From NCBI GenBank assembly GCA_030035585.1, contig CM057464.1, positions 72,090,919-72,154,918 of the forward strand: DNA of 64,000 nt, given 5' to 3'. Below, piece by piece: positions 22,534 to 33,469 of this stretch. Origin of the DNA: Dugong dugon (lineage: Eukaryota; Chordata; Mammalia; Sirenia; Dugongidae). Position 1 is the first letter of the stretch. Every line of letters starts with the position of its first letter. Position numbers and translations under genes: made by a program. The notes under the pieces were generated by a model. The model was not told where the DNA came from. It saw only the letters and a program-made list of their open reading frames with translations, and did no database searches.

Positions 22534-24135
22534 TTCCACCCTTTGGCCACCCAAAATCATGTCCTTGCCACAGGCAAAACACATTCACCCCATCACCTCA
22601 TCCCAAAAGTCTTAAATCAACTCCAAGTCCAAAATCTCATCTTCTGAATCACCTAAATTAAATATGGGTGAGACTTTAGGTGTATTCTATCCTGGGGCAA
22701 AATTCCTCTTCATCTGTGAACCTGTGAAGTCTAGATTACAAGTTATCTATTTCCAAAGTACAATGGTGAAACAGGGACAGGGCAGACATTTCTATTACAA
22801 ATGGGAGAAATTGGAAGGAAAGAAGGGATAACGTACATGAAGCAAGTCCAAAACCCAGCGGAACAATTTATATTATCTCTCAAGACTTGAAAATAATCCT
22901 CTATTCTCTGAGACCACCTGGGCAATGACTCTACCCTCCAAACTCTGGGTGTTGGCCATGCCCTTTGGACTCTGGGTGGAGGCCCATCAGCCCTGGGCTT
23001 CAGCTTTGCCTTCCAGGCCCAATGAATGGTACAACTCTACTCCCTTGGCTTTGGGTGGCCCCATTCTCCTAGTACATCTGAGTGGTGACCTCAGCCCTAG
23101 CAGCCTCCATTCTTCTGCCCACTGGGCATGGCAGCACTGCCCCCTCAGCTTTGAGTGGCTGTCCCATCCCCTGGCACACCTTAACAACAGCCCTACGTTC
23201 CAGAACCTAGTTGGCAAAGATCTGACTCTGAAACCTAGGGGGCTGTGGCCCCACCCTTTGAGATCCAGTAGACCATGGCCCTACCCTCTGAAACCCCAGA
23301 GGCCATGGCCTCACCCTTTGAGACTGAGGGAGCTCTGCTTCCTTGTTCCTTCCAATCGTTCTGCTGCTCTCTGAGCTGCTCCAGGGATGGTTCTTTTCTT
23401 TTTTTTTTGTGGGACAACAGATGTAGCTCCTTTGGCCTGTTTCCTCCCTGTAGAATTCCAAGAGGCAGTGTTCTTTCCTTTCCTTCTTTCTCTGTCCCCT
23501 TCAGTCTACGCTGATGGGTTTTCTGCTGTGGTAGTTGGTTAGATCCATCAGTCATAGGCTTAATCTCTTTACCAAAACTTTATGTAGCCACGTCCTTGGT
23601 GAAATTCTAGAACATGTGTCCTTAGTTTGTACAACAGAATTTTCCAAATCTTTATAAATTTTGTTTTTATTTTGCATGGTTCATTATTAAGTCTATCTCT
23701 TTCCTCTCACATTTTACTGTAAGTGGCAAGGAGAAATCACATGGCCCCTTTAAGATCTTGCTTAGAAATTTCCTCAGCTAAATAACCAAGTTCATCACTT
23801 ACAAGTTCTACCTTCCACTAGACATTTGAACATAATTCAGACAAGTTCTTTGCCACTGCATAAAAAGCATCGCCCTCCAATCTTCCATTGTCCAATTACA
23901 TGTTCATCATTTTCTTTTAAAGCCTTCCCAGAAGCACATTTAACATCCACATTTCTAGCAACATTCTGTTGCTGGGGCCATATGTATTCTCTAAGATGAT
24001 AGAGACTTTCTCTGTAGCTCTCCTCACTTCCTTCTGAGCCCTCACCAGAATTGCCTTTGACATCCATAATTCTACCAACAGTCTCTACAAGGCAATCTAG
24101 GCTTTTACTATTGGGGAAAAAAAACAAAAACAAAA

Positions 24136-24291
24136 AACACAGCTGTCAAGTGAATTCCAACTCCTAGGGGCACTATAGGACAGAGTAGAACTGCCCCATA
24201 GGTTTTCCAAGGAGCAGCTGGTGGATTTGAACTGCCCACCTTCTGGTTAGCAGACAAATGCTTTTAACCATTGCACCACTATGGCTCCCTT
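24136..24291 (-). mobile_element. AfroSINE short form inside the MaLR element
   Basis: cagctgtcaagtgaattccaac, cactataggacagagtagaactgcccc, ctggtggatttgaactgccc, ttaaccattgcaccactatggctcc. It is younger than the element it splits. Confidence 0.88.
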
Positions 24292-24387
24292 TTACTACTA
24301 GGCACCTTAAAACTTTTCCAGCCTCTACCCATTTTGCAATTCCAAAACTGCTTCCACATTTTAGATAATCTGTTAGAGCAGCGCCTC

Positions 24388-24400
24388 ACTCCTAGTACCA
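24388..24400 (-). promoter_or_regulatory. tRNA-Leu-like primer binding site of the MaLR element
   Basis: On the minus strand the sequence just inside the 5' LTR reads tggtactaggagt. That resembles the complement of a tRNA-Leu 3' end, the primer that gives ERVL its name. The position, a few bases from the LTR edge, fits. Confidence 0.6.
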
Positions 24401-24403
24401 AAT

Positions 24404-24796
24404 TCTTAATTATCTATTGCTGCTATAACAGAAATATCACAAATGGGTGGCTTTAACAAACAAATTTATTTTCTCACAGTTTAGGAGGCTAGAAGTCAGA
24501 ATTCAGTGTGCCTGCCCTAGGGGAAGGCTTTCTCTCTCTGTGGGTTCTGGAGGAAGATCTTTGTCTCTTTTGAGCCTCTGCTTCTGGGCAGTCTTCATGT
24601 GGCTTGGCATCTCTGCTTCTCTCACTTGCTTGTTTAGTCTCTTTTATATCTCAGAAGAGATTGACTCAGGATACCACCCTATACTGATCCTGCCTCATTA
24701 ATGTAGCAAAGACAACCCATTCTCAAATGGGATTATAACCACAAGCATATACAACACATATTTGGGGGTGGGAGGGACACAATTCAACCCATAACA
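24404..24796 (-). repeat. 5' LTR of the MaLR element (second on the plus strand)
   Basis: About 393 bp, closely similar to the 22129 copy over its whole length (tttaggaggctagaagtcagaattcag against tttaggaggcttcaagtccgaattcag). The boundary at 24404 is inferred by alignment to the other LTR. Confidence 0.85.
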
Positions 24797-25003
24797 CCAG
24801 GCTGGACTCACTACACTCATTGTTTTTCTTTTGCTTTTGAAAAGAAATTTCTTTTTCTTTTTAAGAGAAATTAAAACATTTTTGAGGGCCCCTAAAAGTA
24901 TCATGGGCCTTCAGCACTGTGCCTTCTGAGCTTAGTAGCTAAGTGTTGTGGCTTGGGCCTCAGTGGTGCCTGTCACAGAGCCCCTCTGCACACTGAGGTT
25001 TTG

Positions 25004-25352
25004 TTGTTGTTGTTATCTGCAATTAAGTCAGCCCTTGACTCCTGGCGACCTCATGTACAGTGGAAGGAAATTCTGCCCTGCCCTTCACCGTTCCCATGAT
25101 TGGTTGTAGATCTGACTGTTGTGATCCGTAGGGTTTTCATTGGCCGATTTTCTAAAATAGACCGTCAGGCCTTTTTTCCTAGTCCATCTTAGTCCAGAAG
25201 TTCTGCTGAAACCTGTTCAGCATCACAGCAACACTCAAGCCTGCATGGACAATGGGTAGTAGCTGTACATGAAGTGTATTGGCCAGGAATCAAACCCAGG
25301 TCTCCAGCATGGAAGGCAAGAATTCTACCACTGAACCACCCTGACCTCCTAG
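25004..25352 (-). mobile_element. tRNA-Gly-derived SINE (antisense, near full length)
   Basis: Reading the minus strand, the head is gggtggttcagtggtagaatt followed by cttgccttccatgctggagacctgggtttgattcctgg. These are the A and B box regions of a tRNA-Gly-like ancestor. The body carries atcacagcaacactcaagcctg and agtccatcttagtccagaag, also present in the RTE at 63105-63215. A (TTG)n tail lies at 25003-25014. It is not a functional tRNA gene, because the 3' half does not fold and the head is diverged. Confidence 0.72.
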
Positions 25353-25359
25353 CACACTC

Positions 25360-26890
25360 AGGCACTATGTGATTTGCAATGGTGCAGTTTCTCTATTTTG
25401 TACCCTCATTTACTCTGATAATATTGTATGGTCCTGATTACTATCTGAAAAGTAATCTCTTGTTCTTTTCATCTTAATATAGTCTCTACTCCTTCTCAGG
25501 TTGTTGTTCCTTGATTGCCTTTCTCAGATTCTCAGCACTCCTGGCTGTCAAGGAGGCATTTTTTCCAGTAACTGCTTGGGCTTACATTATTGTTGCTGCT
25601 TTGCAGGAGTAACTTTGGAAAGCCTCAAGGTTAATGCTTTGCTTTCTGATGCCGTTTCTTTCTTTTTTTAAAAAACATTGTGAGGTTGTTCCATTCTTTT
25701 CCTCTTTGTATGGGGCCAGTCAAGAGTATTTAGGCTTTGTCACTGATGGTTTTGAAATAAAACTTGCTAAAGAAAATATAATTACTGCACTTGTCATGCA
25801 CTGAGAGACCTTTTTTCTTTGTTCTTACCCCTGCTGTATATTTCTAGGTCCCGTAAGAACAGCTCATCTACTGTTAAAGTGTCAGGTGGCTAGTAAGGAG
25901 TAGAAATCCTTGACAAGAAGAACATAGCAATCTAGGGAGGAAAATTGCAGAGGAGTTGAGGAGGATACAGCAATAGCAAAGGCTCACATGCCAGACAGAC
26001 ACCAAGGAACATGGTTTAAACTTGCCTCTTGAGCTTTTTAACAGATGGGCAACACTAAAATAAAGGTCCATGTAATGCCAGAGAAAGTGCAAATTAATGA
26101 AGGACACTCTTGGAACAGAAGAGGTTAGGGAGAAATAAGATGAGATTTATTCCATAAATGTCACTATAGCCTAACCCTGGAAGGTAGCTTTGGCATTTTC
26201 ATAACCAGGAAAGTTGTTGGTGTTTCCATTATCCTCATAAATGAATGATTTTGAGCAATGAACGCATGGGAGGGCAACTTTCCAGTGCTTACACAGTTGC
26301 TGGGCAGAAGTCCAGGCCCTACTAGATGCATGGGCAGTGAAGCAGTTGGGTGGTGTTTTAATTGTGGTTCACTCAGGATTACCAGACAAATGGCTACCTC
26401 ATCTGTTACTGGCAAAGTATTGAAATCTCATTGACTAACAAAACTCTTTCTTACTCCATTTTTCCCATTCTAGGTCCTAGTGGAATAGGTTTCTTCATAA
26501 CGTGGAAGATCGTTGACTGCACAGAGTTCATTCTCTGTGACTTCTTGCAGACATTTAACCCATGTTTGTAATTTTGGGAGCTGCAAGTATGTTCCCATCA
26601 GTGGTGAAGGCTGAGCCTGGTTAAGGTGTGAGCCTCTCATCCTAGAAAGGGCTGCTAGAGCAAACACTGTTGAATGATGTCATACTTCTGGCTCTGCCAT
26701 CGCAAATACAGAAAAAATAGGTTGGGTGCTAGGATATGTCACCCAAGTTTAAATTTTAAGGTACTGCAAATCCTCCCCTTCCCTTGACCTCACTGTGACC
26801 CCGGAGTTAAAGCTGTGGCTAGCCTGCTCTTGCTTGAGGGATCATAACCCTTCATTTGGACTGTCATTCCCACTTATATTGCTGTTCTCA
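25360..26890. other. Intron sequence without a recognised element
   Basis: About 1.5 kb with no gene or named repeat recognised. Confidence 0.5.
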
Positions 26891-26924
26891 TCTCTGAGGC
26901 TATTTTTTATTTTTAGTTAAAAAT

Positions 26925-27018
26925 AGACGGGATGAATTGTGTATGTAGAAATTGTTGAATTGGTGTATGTTTTGCTCTGTATATTTTCAACAATGAGAAC
27001 AATAATAAAAAAAAGTAG
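26925..27018 (+). repeat. A-tailed 3' end of an unidentified retroelement
   Basis: gtagaaattgttgaattggtg and tgtatattttcaacaatgag lead into aataataaaaaaaag. It looks like the tail of an interspersed element, but I cannot name it. Confidence 0.35.
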
Positions 27019-27499
27019 AACAGGAAACTTCTATTAACATGGAATATATTGATAGGAATCAGCTAAAATTCCATGATATTTAGAAATTATTTGTAATTCA
27101 TGAGGGAGGACATGAATTCTTTCATAAAAAACTTAATGTATTGCAGCATGTATCCTCATGAAAAAACCAACTTGGTGATACTGCCTTACTGAGTTCTTTC
27201 TTTTTTTCTTCCCTCCAATACTCATGAAAAGTAGTGCTCTGTTTTTGCTACTGGAATTGATCAGTGCTTTCTTTTTCTTCTGGTTTACCAGGAGGTGTGA
27301 CGTCATTTTCTAACGTGAATTTTAGATGCTGTCTTATGACCCCACATAACCTGTAGATTGCTTTGCTGCTTCTTGCAAACACCATACTTGGTGCTAGTTA
27401 ATTATAGGCCAAAGTGCATGCCACAAGCTGTTATCTAAGAATGTTAGTAAAAATTGAGTGGGAGGAGAATGTGCACTGAAATTGAACTTCCAAAATCTT

Positions 27500-27990
27500 A
27501 GGTCAAGAAAGAACTTTCTATATCAACCACCCATCTGATTCTTCAGTTCCCTTCATAAAACTGTACCATGTGGTCATCTGGCCTGTGCTTGAATAGAGAT
27601 TTTCTGTATCTACAGAGGACTCTGCCAAATTATAGCTCAATATATGGAAAAACATTTTTCTTTCTTTGATTTCCTGCTGTTGGACCATATTGAAGGAGTC
27701 TGGTTCTTTTACCATGCGACAGGCCCTCACGTATCCATAGGCCATTTGGTGTTCCTTGCAGATCTCTTCTCCAGGGTAGCTCCCTTTCAGTTCTTCATGG
27801 AACATGACTTAATGTCAACACTCGCCTTCCTGTTCTGATGACTGAGTGTGTTTCCATGTCTTATCGTTTTTGCCTGGCAACCACACATGAGGAAGGGCAC
27901 GAAATTTTCCTTCAACATTTGGGTTGTGTGGTTCTTTGATGTACCTCATAATGGCAGTAGATTCCAAATCTTGAATATGTAATGGGGGAA
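27500..27990 (+). repeat. Ancient L3/CR1-like LINE fragment
   Basis: Diverged blocks in the order of the mammalian L3/CR1 3' end: tggtcatctggcctgtgcttgaatag, ttgccagatctcttctccagg-like, agctccctttcagttcttcatgg, catgactt. No frame survives. Confidence 0.45.
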
Positions 27991-27999
27991 GAATACACA

Positions 28000-28475
28000 T
28001 CAGATGTAGAGTTTTATAGGTATAGGAAGAAATCTTTGAAAAGTGACTGGATTCTAACATTTTTTGCTGCCTTTTATAAAAATATCACTGTATAGAGGCC
28101 TGCTGATTTGGGCAGTCCTCCAGTCCTCTTAGGCCAAGGCTCTCCTTTTAGTGTTCACTGAGCTCTCTCTACTGCCATGTTTTTTTAAAAAAATAACATT
28201 GGGAATTGGCAGATAAATCATTTGTGTGGAAAATAAAGTCTTACAAAAATGGATGTGCTTTCTGTTCCTTGAGTTGTAGAAACGGGGGAGGGAGCACTCT
28301 CCAAAGATGATAGTGGCTTCAGAAAAAAGACTTTTTCTGCAAGTAGAGCTAGAAATTGGACTATGTCAGCATTTAGAAATAAAGAGCAGTGTAGTTAGGA
28401 GGTGGAGGACCTTCATATGAGAAGGAAGGGAGATGGGTTCTGGTTTGAATGCTGTCTTCTAACCAGCTGGTTTCC
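28000..28475. other. Intron sequence without a recognised element
   Basis: No gene or repeat recognised. Confidence 0.5.
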
Positions 28476-28484
28476 AGATTGCTA

Positions 28485-28625
28485 AGATCAGGTCTAGAAC
28501 TGCGTCCCCCTGTATGCTCATCTGAGTCACCTGGGGAGCTTAGTAAACTGCATTGGACCCACTCTGGACCTGCTGAATCAAACTTCCTGAGGGTGGGGTC
28601 CAGAAATCTGATGCTTATGCAGCAG
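28485..28625 (+). mobile_element. MER5-like non-autonomous hAT fossil
   Basis: gctcatctgagtcacctgggg, cctgctgaatcaaacttcctgaggg, ggggtccagaaatctgatgc. Confidence 0.6.
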
Positions 28626-29219
28626 ACTAAGCACTCGTTTGCAGAGGACAAGTGGGGGACAGGAGATGGGGCAGCTCTTTGAACTGTAGACTAGATCATC
28701 TTTAAACTACTTTCCAGATCTGAAATTGTGATTTTTGTGTCCTTTTCATTCTACTTTATACTGTCTTTTTATGGTCTGCACTCTTTTATTGCCTTCCTTT
28801 TCTATTGCTCTGCTCTTTTACTATCCTTCTCTGGTTGTTGCTGGCTTCTTTGACTCAGCTGAGTAACTTAGAGGCTAAGTATCCTAAAAGATTTTCAAGC
28901 AGAGGAATGACATGGTCACAGTAGCCTTTCCTCTCTTTGCTGGCCTGGAATGACCCTTCTCTCCAGCAGTATCAAAAGACTACTATAGATCAGGACATCC
29001 TTTCTCTGAGACTCTGTACTATCACCTCTCTGCCCCCGACCTTCTGCTTACACCCATGCTTGCTCAGGCATTGTCTTTATATTCCCTCCACATTATACAT
29101 CATGTCTTGTTTGGAACTCCTGATTGCCACAGCTGGCCAGTTTCTCTGCCTTTGGAGAGGCCCGCTTGTCTGATGGGTCTGGATGTCTTAAAATTTTACT
29201 TTATTTTTTAATTTAACCC

Positions 29220-29740
29220 TGTCTTATTTATCTAGTGCTGCTATAACAGAAATACCACAGGTGGATGCCTTTAACAAACAGAAATTTATTCTCTCACAGT
29301 TTAGGCGGCTAGAAGTCCGAATTCAGGGTGCCAGCTCCAGGGAAAGACTTAATTTTCTCTCTGTCGGTTCTGGGGGAAGGTCCTTATCATCAGTATTCCC
29401 CTGGTCTAGGAGCTTCTCAGCACAGGAACCCCTGGTCCAAAGGACATGCTCCCCTCCTGGTTCTTCATTCTTGGCATGAGGTCCCCCTGTCTGTCTGCTC
29501 ACTTCTCTCTTATATCTCAAAAGAGATTGACTCAAGATACAGCCTAATCTTGTAGATTGAGTCCTACCTTATTAACATAACTGCCTCTAATCCTGCCTCA
29601 TTAACATCATAGAGGCAGAATTTAAAACATATAGGAAAATCACGTCAGATGACAAAATAGTGGACAATCACATAATACTGAGAATCACGGCCTAGCTAAG
29701 TTGACACGCATTTTTAGGGGACACAATTCAATCCATAACA
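29220..29740 (-). mobile_element. Solo MaLR-type LTR (antisense)
   Basis: 521 bp with the same ends as the LTRs of the 22129 element (tgtcttatttatctagtgctg ... acacaattcaatccataaca). It is longer because of a segment containing agcttctcagcacaggaacc and gacaaaatagtggacaatcac, so it is a different subfamily. Flanks aaccc and aacct are an imperfect 5-bp duplication. No internal region is attached. Confidence 0.85.
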
Positions 29741-29744
29741 AACC

Positions 29745-30190
29745 TCAAAGAAGTTACATCTTCCTCTGACCTAGAGCCTTATTTCGATTTATGTTGAAGA
29801 TAGAGGGGAGGTTAGTGGCTCTGAACCTCCTCATTTTGGTAGTCCTTCTAAGCCAACTTAAAATAAGAAGGGATGGCCCACCACACTCTGGCCCAGAGAA
29901 TGCAAAAGAAGAAATAAAGAACTCCTGACAATTAAAAATTTGTGTTTGATCAGGTCCACTGTTCTGAAGGTTACCATGTATATAGTCAGGCTACAACATC
30001 CAAGCCCTCATCATCTTTGACTCTCTCCTTGGTTAGCAGATCTTTACTCAATTCTGACAACTATTGGACAGGTATATGAGATGAGAGATTCCTTTATGCA
30101 AATGTCAAGAGTTATGAATTTGCTTTGTTCCTCACCTTAACCTAGTATTTCTCACTCTTATTTTCATTATCATTTCACCCTAAAGAAGAT
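29745..30190. other. Intron sequence without a recognised element
   Basis: No gene or repeat recognised. Confidence 0.5.
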
Positions 30191-30191
30191 T

Positions 30192-30352
30192 TTTGGAGTC
30201 CTGGTGGTGCAGTGGTTAAGGACTTGGCTATTAACCAAAAGGTCAGCGGTTTGAATCCACTAGCCGCTCCTTGGCAACCCTGTGGGGCAGTTCTACTCTG
30301 TCCTGTAGGGTCACTGAGGCGGAATTAACTCGATGGCAATGGGTTTTGTTGA
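30192..30352 (+). mobile_element. AfroSINE short form
   Basis: ttggagtcctggtggtgcagtgg, aggtcagcggtttgaatccac, agccgctccttggcaaccctg, gaattaactcgatggcaatgg. The central block is deleted. Confidence 0.92.
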
Positions 30353-30394
30353 AGGAAGCTTTTTAGACATACTTTTTTTCCCTAATTACACTAC

Positions 30395-31020
30395 CTCTTG
30401 ACATTTAAAAAAAAATATGTGTTTTAGGTGAAAGTTTACACAGCAAAGTAGATTCCCACTTAACAATTTTATACAAATTGTTCTGTGACATTGGTTACAA
30501 TTTTCACAATATGTCAGCATTCTCATTATTTCTGTTCTATTTGTTCTCTTTCCATGTATCTAGCTTCCCTGCCCTTCCTTGCCTTCTCAGTTTTGCTTTT
30601 GGATGAATGTTGACCGTTTGGTCTCATATAGTTGAATTGATTAAGGGAGTACATTTCTCACAGGCGAATGTTTATCTTATAAGCCAATCTATTATTTGGG
30701 TGAAAGGTGACTTTCAGGAGTGGCTTCAGTTCCAAGTTAAAAGAGTATCTTAGGCTGGCAGTCTTGGGAGTTCCTCTAGTCTCTGTCAGTTCAGTAAGTC
30801 TCGTCTTTTTTTTAGGAATTTGAGTTTTGTTCCACATTTTTCTCCCATTCTGTCCGGGACCTTCTGTTGTGTCCCTGGTCAGAACGGTCTGTAGTGGTAG
30901 CTGGGCATCATCTAGTTCTGGTCTCAGGGTAGAAGAGGCTGTGGTTCATGTGGGCTGTTAGTCCTATGGACTAGTTTCTTCTTTGAGTCTTTGGTTCCCC
31001 CCATGACATTTTAATACCAC
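30395..31020 (-). mobile_element. Older L1 3' UTR fragment (antisense)
   Basis: It starts at taaaaaaaaatatgtgttttaggtgaaagtttac and continues tctgtgacattggttacaat, ggagttcctctagtctctg, agaacggtctgtagtggtagctgggcatcatctag. It is homologous to the L1 at 57740-58290 but more diverged. Confidence 0.78.
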
Positions 31021-31294
31021 GGATATACTATGCATCTGCTTGTGTACTGTAGCCCTGTGGAAGAACACAGGCTATTGTAATAGCTAAGATTTTTTGGCAT
31101 GTCTCCAACCAATTTTCATCCCTTGGGGTTGATACCTCCCCTGTTGAAAATGCATGGTTTAACCCAAGTTCTCAATCCTGGCCCATCTTAGATTAGACAA
31201 TACCTGGCTTCCCCTCAGGTGATTCTAATGTGCAGCCAAAGTAGAGACCCAGTTGGAGTCTCAACTGAGTTGAGGTTAGAAAGGCCATTGAGGC

Positions 31295-31480
31295 AGTTGT
31301 GCTGTGGTGACAAGGACATTGGACTTGGAGCTATAGAGGTTGGGTTTAAGATGTGGCTCTGATGCTTTACGTGTCATATTGCCTATCTGAAGTTAAGTTC
31401 ACAGTAACTGCTCACTGGGTGGTTGTACTGGTGGAGTGTGATATAAAAAAGCACTTTATAAGCTCTCAAGACCTACAGAA
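31295..31480 (+). repeat. MIR SINE (diverged)
   Basis: gtggtgacaaggacattggac, gagctatagaggttgggtttaag, aaaaagcactttataag. Confidence 0.5.
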
Positions 31481-31514
31481 ATGTTGATGGTATTATTAGA
31501 ATGTGCCCATGTTA

Positions 31515-31605
31515 GGAGAGCCCTGAATGTGAAGCTAAGGAGGTTGTACCTTGTTCTGTAACCAGTGGAAAGCCTTTGGAAAGCTTTGAGAAGGCATGTT
31601 TATAC
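31515..31605 (+). repeat. Ancient unnamed mammalian repeat, copy 3 (short)
   Basis: gctaaggaggttgtaccttgttctg and aagctttgagaaggcatg parallel the motifs at 7280 and 11680. Confidence 0.4.
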
Positions 31606-31619
31606 TGCATTATGGGTTG

Positions 31620-32565
31620 AGTCCACTTTTACAGGCTTGCCTGAAGACTTAATCACAATACGTAATATTGTTCCTGTGCATGTGGAAATGCGTTCTGAGT
31701 TTCCAGCTCTGACCTATAAATGAATGTTTGGAACATAATCCATTTGAGAGTTTGGAGGCTCTTAGTTCAAAGGCCAAGGGGAAAAAAATCATGGGTAGTT
31801 TGTCCCACCCACTTCCCTTCCTTTTCATAATTGTATTCACTGGCTGTTGTACGTTGTTTGCCATCTTGAGTGCTCAAGAGTTTGCTGCTAGTTATTCTCA
31901 GGGCCAGGGCTAGAACAGAGGAGTCTCGACGCATAGGATAGTGCCCATCTGGTCCTGAGCCAGGCAGGCTGTCACTTGAGGAGCCGGCCTAACCTGTCTT
32001 GTCTGAGGTGCACAGCTGTTTCTCTCTGGCAGACCTCCAAGGCCTCCCTCCCACCCTGTGTTCCTTTTGTGCCCAGTTTAGGCCCACCCTGATTTCTTGA
32101 CTAACTTTGTACTGCCCAGGTTACTGAGCCTCCCTAAAATCCTTCCATACACATTTTAGTCCACTTTTTACTTGGTTTTGTTTTTGATGATTTGATTAGT
32201 ATGAAATACTTTTTTGAACTTACTTGCTATGTTTGGAAAGTAGCTTGAGTACTTGGCATACTGTGAGTTACTGGACTTGTTAACTAGTATTTAAGGTCTT
32301 CTCTTAAGATGCCTTGAGCATCTGGTCCCTGTAATGTGTTGATTTATGTGTATAATGTCTTTTTGTTTGTGGTCCTTCTCTGCTTTATAAAATGAAAGTA
32401 GTCTTAAAATATAGGAGTATGATTTTTGTTTAGCACCTTGCCCCATCCTAACAATATACTCAGATAAAAGAACAGCAAGATATTATAATTGGATCTAAGT
32501 TTCTTAGACTTAAAAAGTTTTAGTAACTTGGATATATAGAAGAGCGTGTGGTAGAATCATCATCA
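31620..32565. other. Intron sequence without a recognised element
   Basis: About 950 bases; nothing recognised. Confidence 0.5.
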
Positions 32566-32662
32566 TCATCATAATAGCTAACATTTATTAAGAACTCTCA
32601 TATGGCAGGCACTGTTCTAAATACTTGTGTTCATTAATATAATCATCACTGTGATTTCATGA

Positions 32663-32862
32663 AGGAGCCCTGGTGGTGTAATGGTTAAGCGTTCAGCTAT
32701 TAACCGAAAGGTTGGCTGTTCTAACTCACCCAGCCGCTCCACTGGACAAAGACCTGATGATCTGCCCCTGTGAAGATTACAGCCTAGACAACCCTGTAGG
32801 GCAGTTCTACTCTGACACAAGCGGTTGCTGTGAGTTGGCACCAAACAACAGCAACACAATTC
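32663..32862 (+). mobile_element. AfroSINE inserted in a MIR
   Basis: aggagccctggtggtgtaatgg, aaggttggctgttctaactcaccc, gacctgatgatctgcccctg, tgctgtgagttggcaccaaacaac. Confidence 0.9.
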
Positions 32863-32893
32863 TGTGAGGTTTAGGTACCATTATCACCCCAAT

Positions 32894-33107
32894 GAGGAGC
32901 CGTGGTGGCGCAGTGGTTAAAGTGCTTGGCTGCTAATCAACAGGTCAGTGGTTCAAACCCACCAGCTGCTCCATGAGAGAAAGATGTGGCAGTCGGCTTC
33001 CATAAAGATTTACAGCCTTGGAAACCCAATGGGACAGTTCTGCTCTGCCCTATAAGGTCACTATGAGGTGGAATCGACTTGACGGTAGTGGTTTGTTTTT
33101 TTTTTTA
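32894..33107 (+). mobile_element. AfroSINE inserted in the same MIR
   Basis: Near full length: gaggagccgtggtggcgcagtgg, tcagtggttcaaacccaccag, aaagatgtggcagtcggcttcc, gtggaatcgacttgacggtag, T-rich tail. Flanks atcaccccaat and atcacctcaat look like a target-site duplication with one mismatch. Confidence 0.93.
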
Positions 33108-33254
33108 ATCACCTCAATTTTACAGATGAGGAAAACTGAAATACAGAAAAGTTAAGCAACTTGCATGAAGTCACACAGACAGCTAGTAAACTGACGAGCT
33201 GGAATTACAGACTTTGTACTCCACAGTGCATCCTCCTTGCCTTGCTGGTTATAG

Positions 33255-33465
33255 TAGACAAAGACTTTGGACACAAGTCTGAATCCTGATGCTGACACTT
33301 ACACCCATATAAGCTGGGCCCAGGTGCCTAACCTCTCTGTGCTTCAGTTTCATCATTTGTCAAATCAGAGTAACTGCCTAGCTCAAAGTTGTTTTCAGGA
33401 TTAAATGAAATTATGTATGCAGAGCGCCAGCCCCTTGCCTGGCACATTGGAAGCATTTCTCATTA
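33255..33465 (+). repeat. MIR SINE
   Basis: cctaacctctctgtgcttcagtttcatcatttgt and ggattaaatgaaattatgtatgcagagcgc, ending ttgcctggcacattgg. Confidence 0.82.
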
Positions 33466-33469
33466 TTTT

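Larger units (their letters stand above)
22129..24796 (-). mobile_element. MaLR/ERVL-type element, complete LTR-internal-LTR
   Basis: This is a 2.67-kb retrovirus-like element in reverse orientation. The two LTRs are at 22129-22533 and about 24404-24796. The outer duplication is ccagg at 22124-22128 and 24797-24801, the 5-bp length known for ERVL/MaLR. Each LTR begins (sense) tgttatgggttgaattgtgt. The internal part of about 1.87 kb matches the MaLR internal pattern (antisense gtccaaaatctcatcttctgaatc, tggggcaaaattcctcttcatc). No gag, pol or env reading frame is detectable, as expected for non-autonomous MaLRs. A short AfroSINE is inserted at 24136-24291. Confidence 0.88.
32570..33225 (-). repeat. 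MIR SINE (antisense) split by two AfroSINEs
   Basis: The MIR reads acatttattaagaactctc, ggcaggcactgttctaaatac, then after the first SINE tctgtgaggtttaggtaccattatc, then after the second SINE caattttacagatgaggaaaactg and ttaagcaacttgcatgaagtcacacagac. Removing 32663-32862 and 32894-33107 restores the antisense MIR order. Confidence 0.85.

Noticed and set aside
22925-23374. 149-codon frame rich in Pro, Leu and Trp
   Set aside because: It is the antisense of the MaLR internal region, which has short tandem-like segments (ggccctaccctctgaaaccc and relatives) that keep the frame open.
25290-25352. tRNA-Gly gene on the minus strand
   Set aside because: The A and B box regions look like tRNA-Gly, but the sequence is diverged, continues into a SINE body and cannot make the 3' half of a tRNA.
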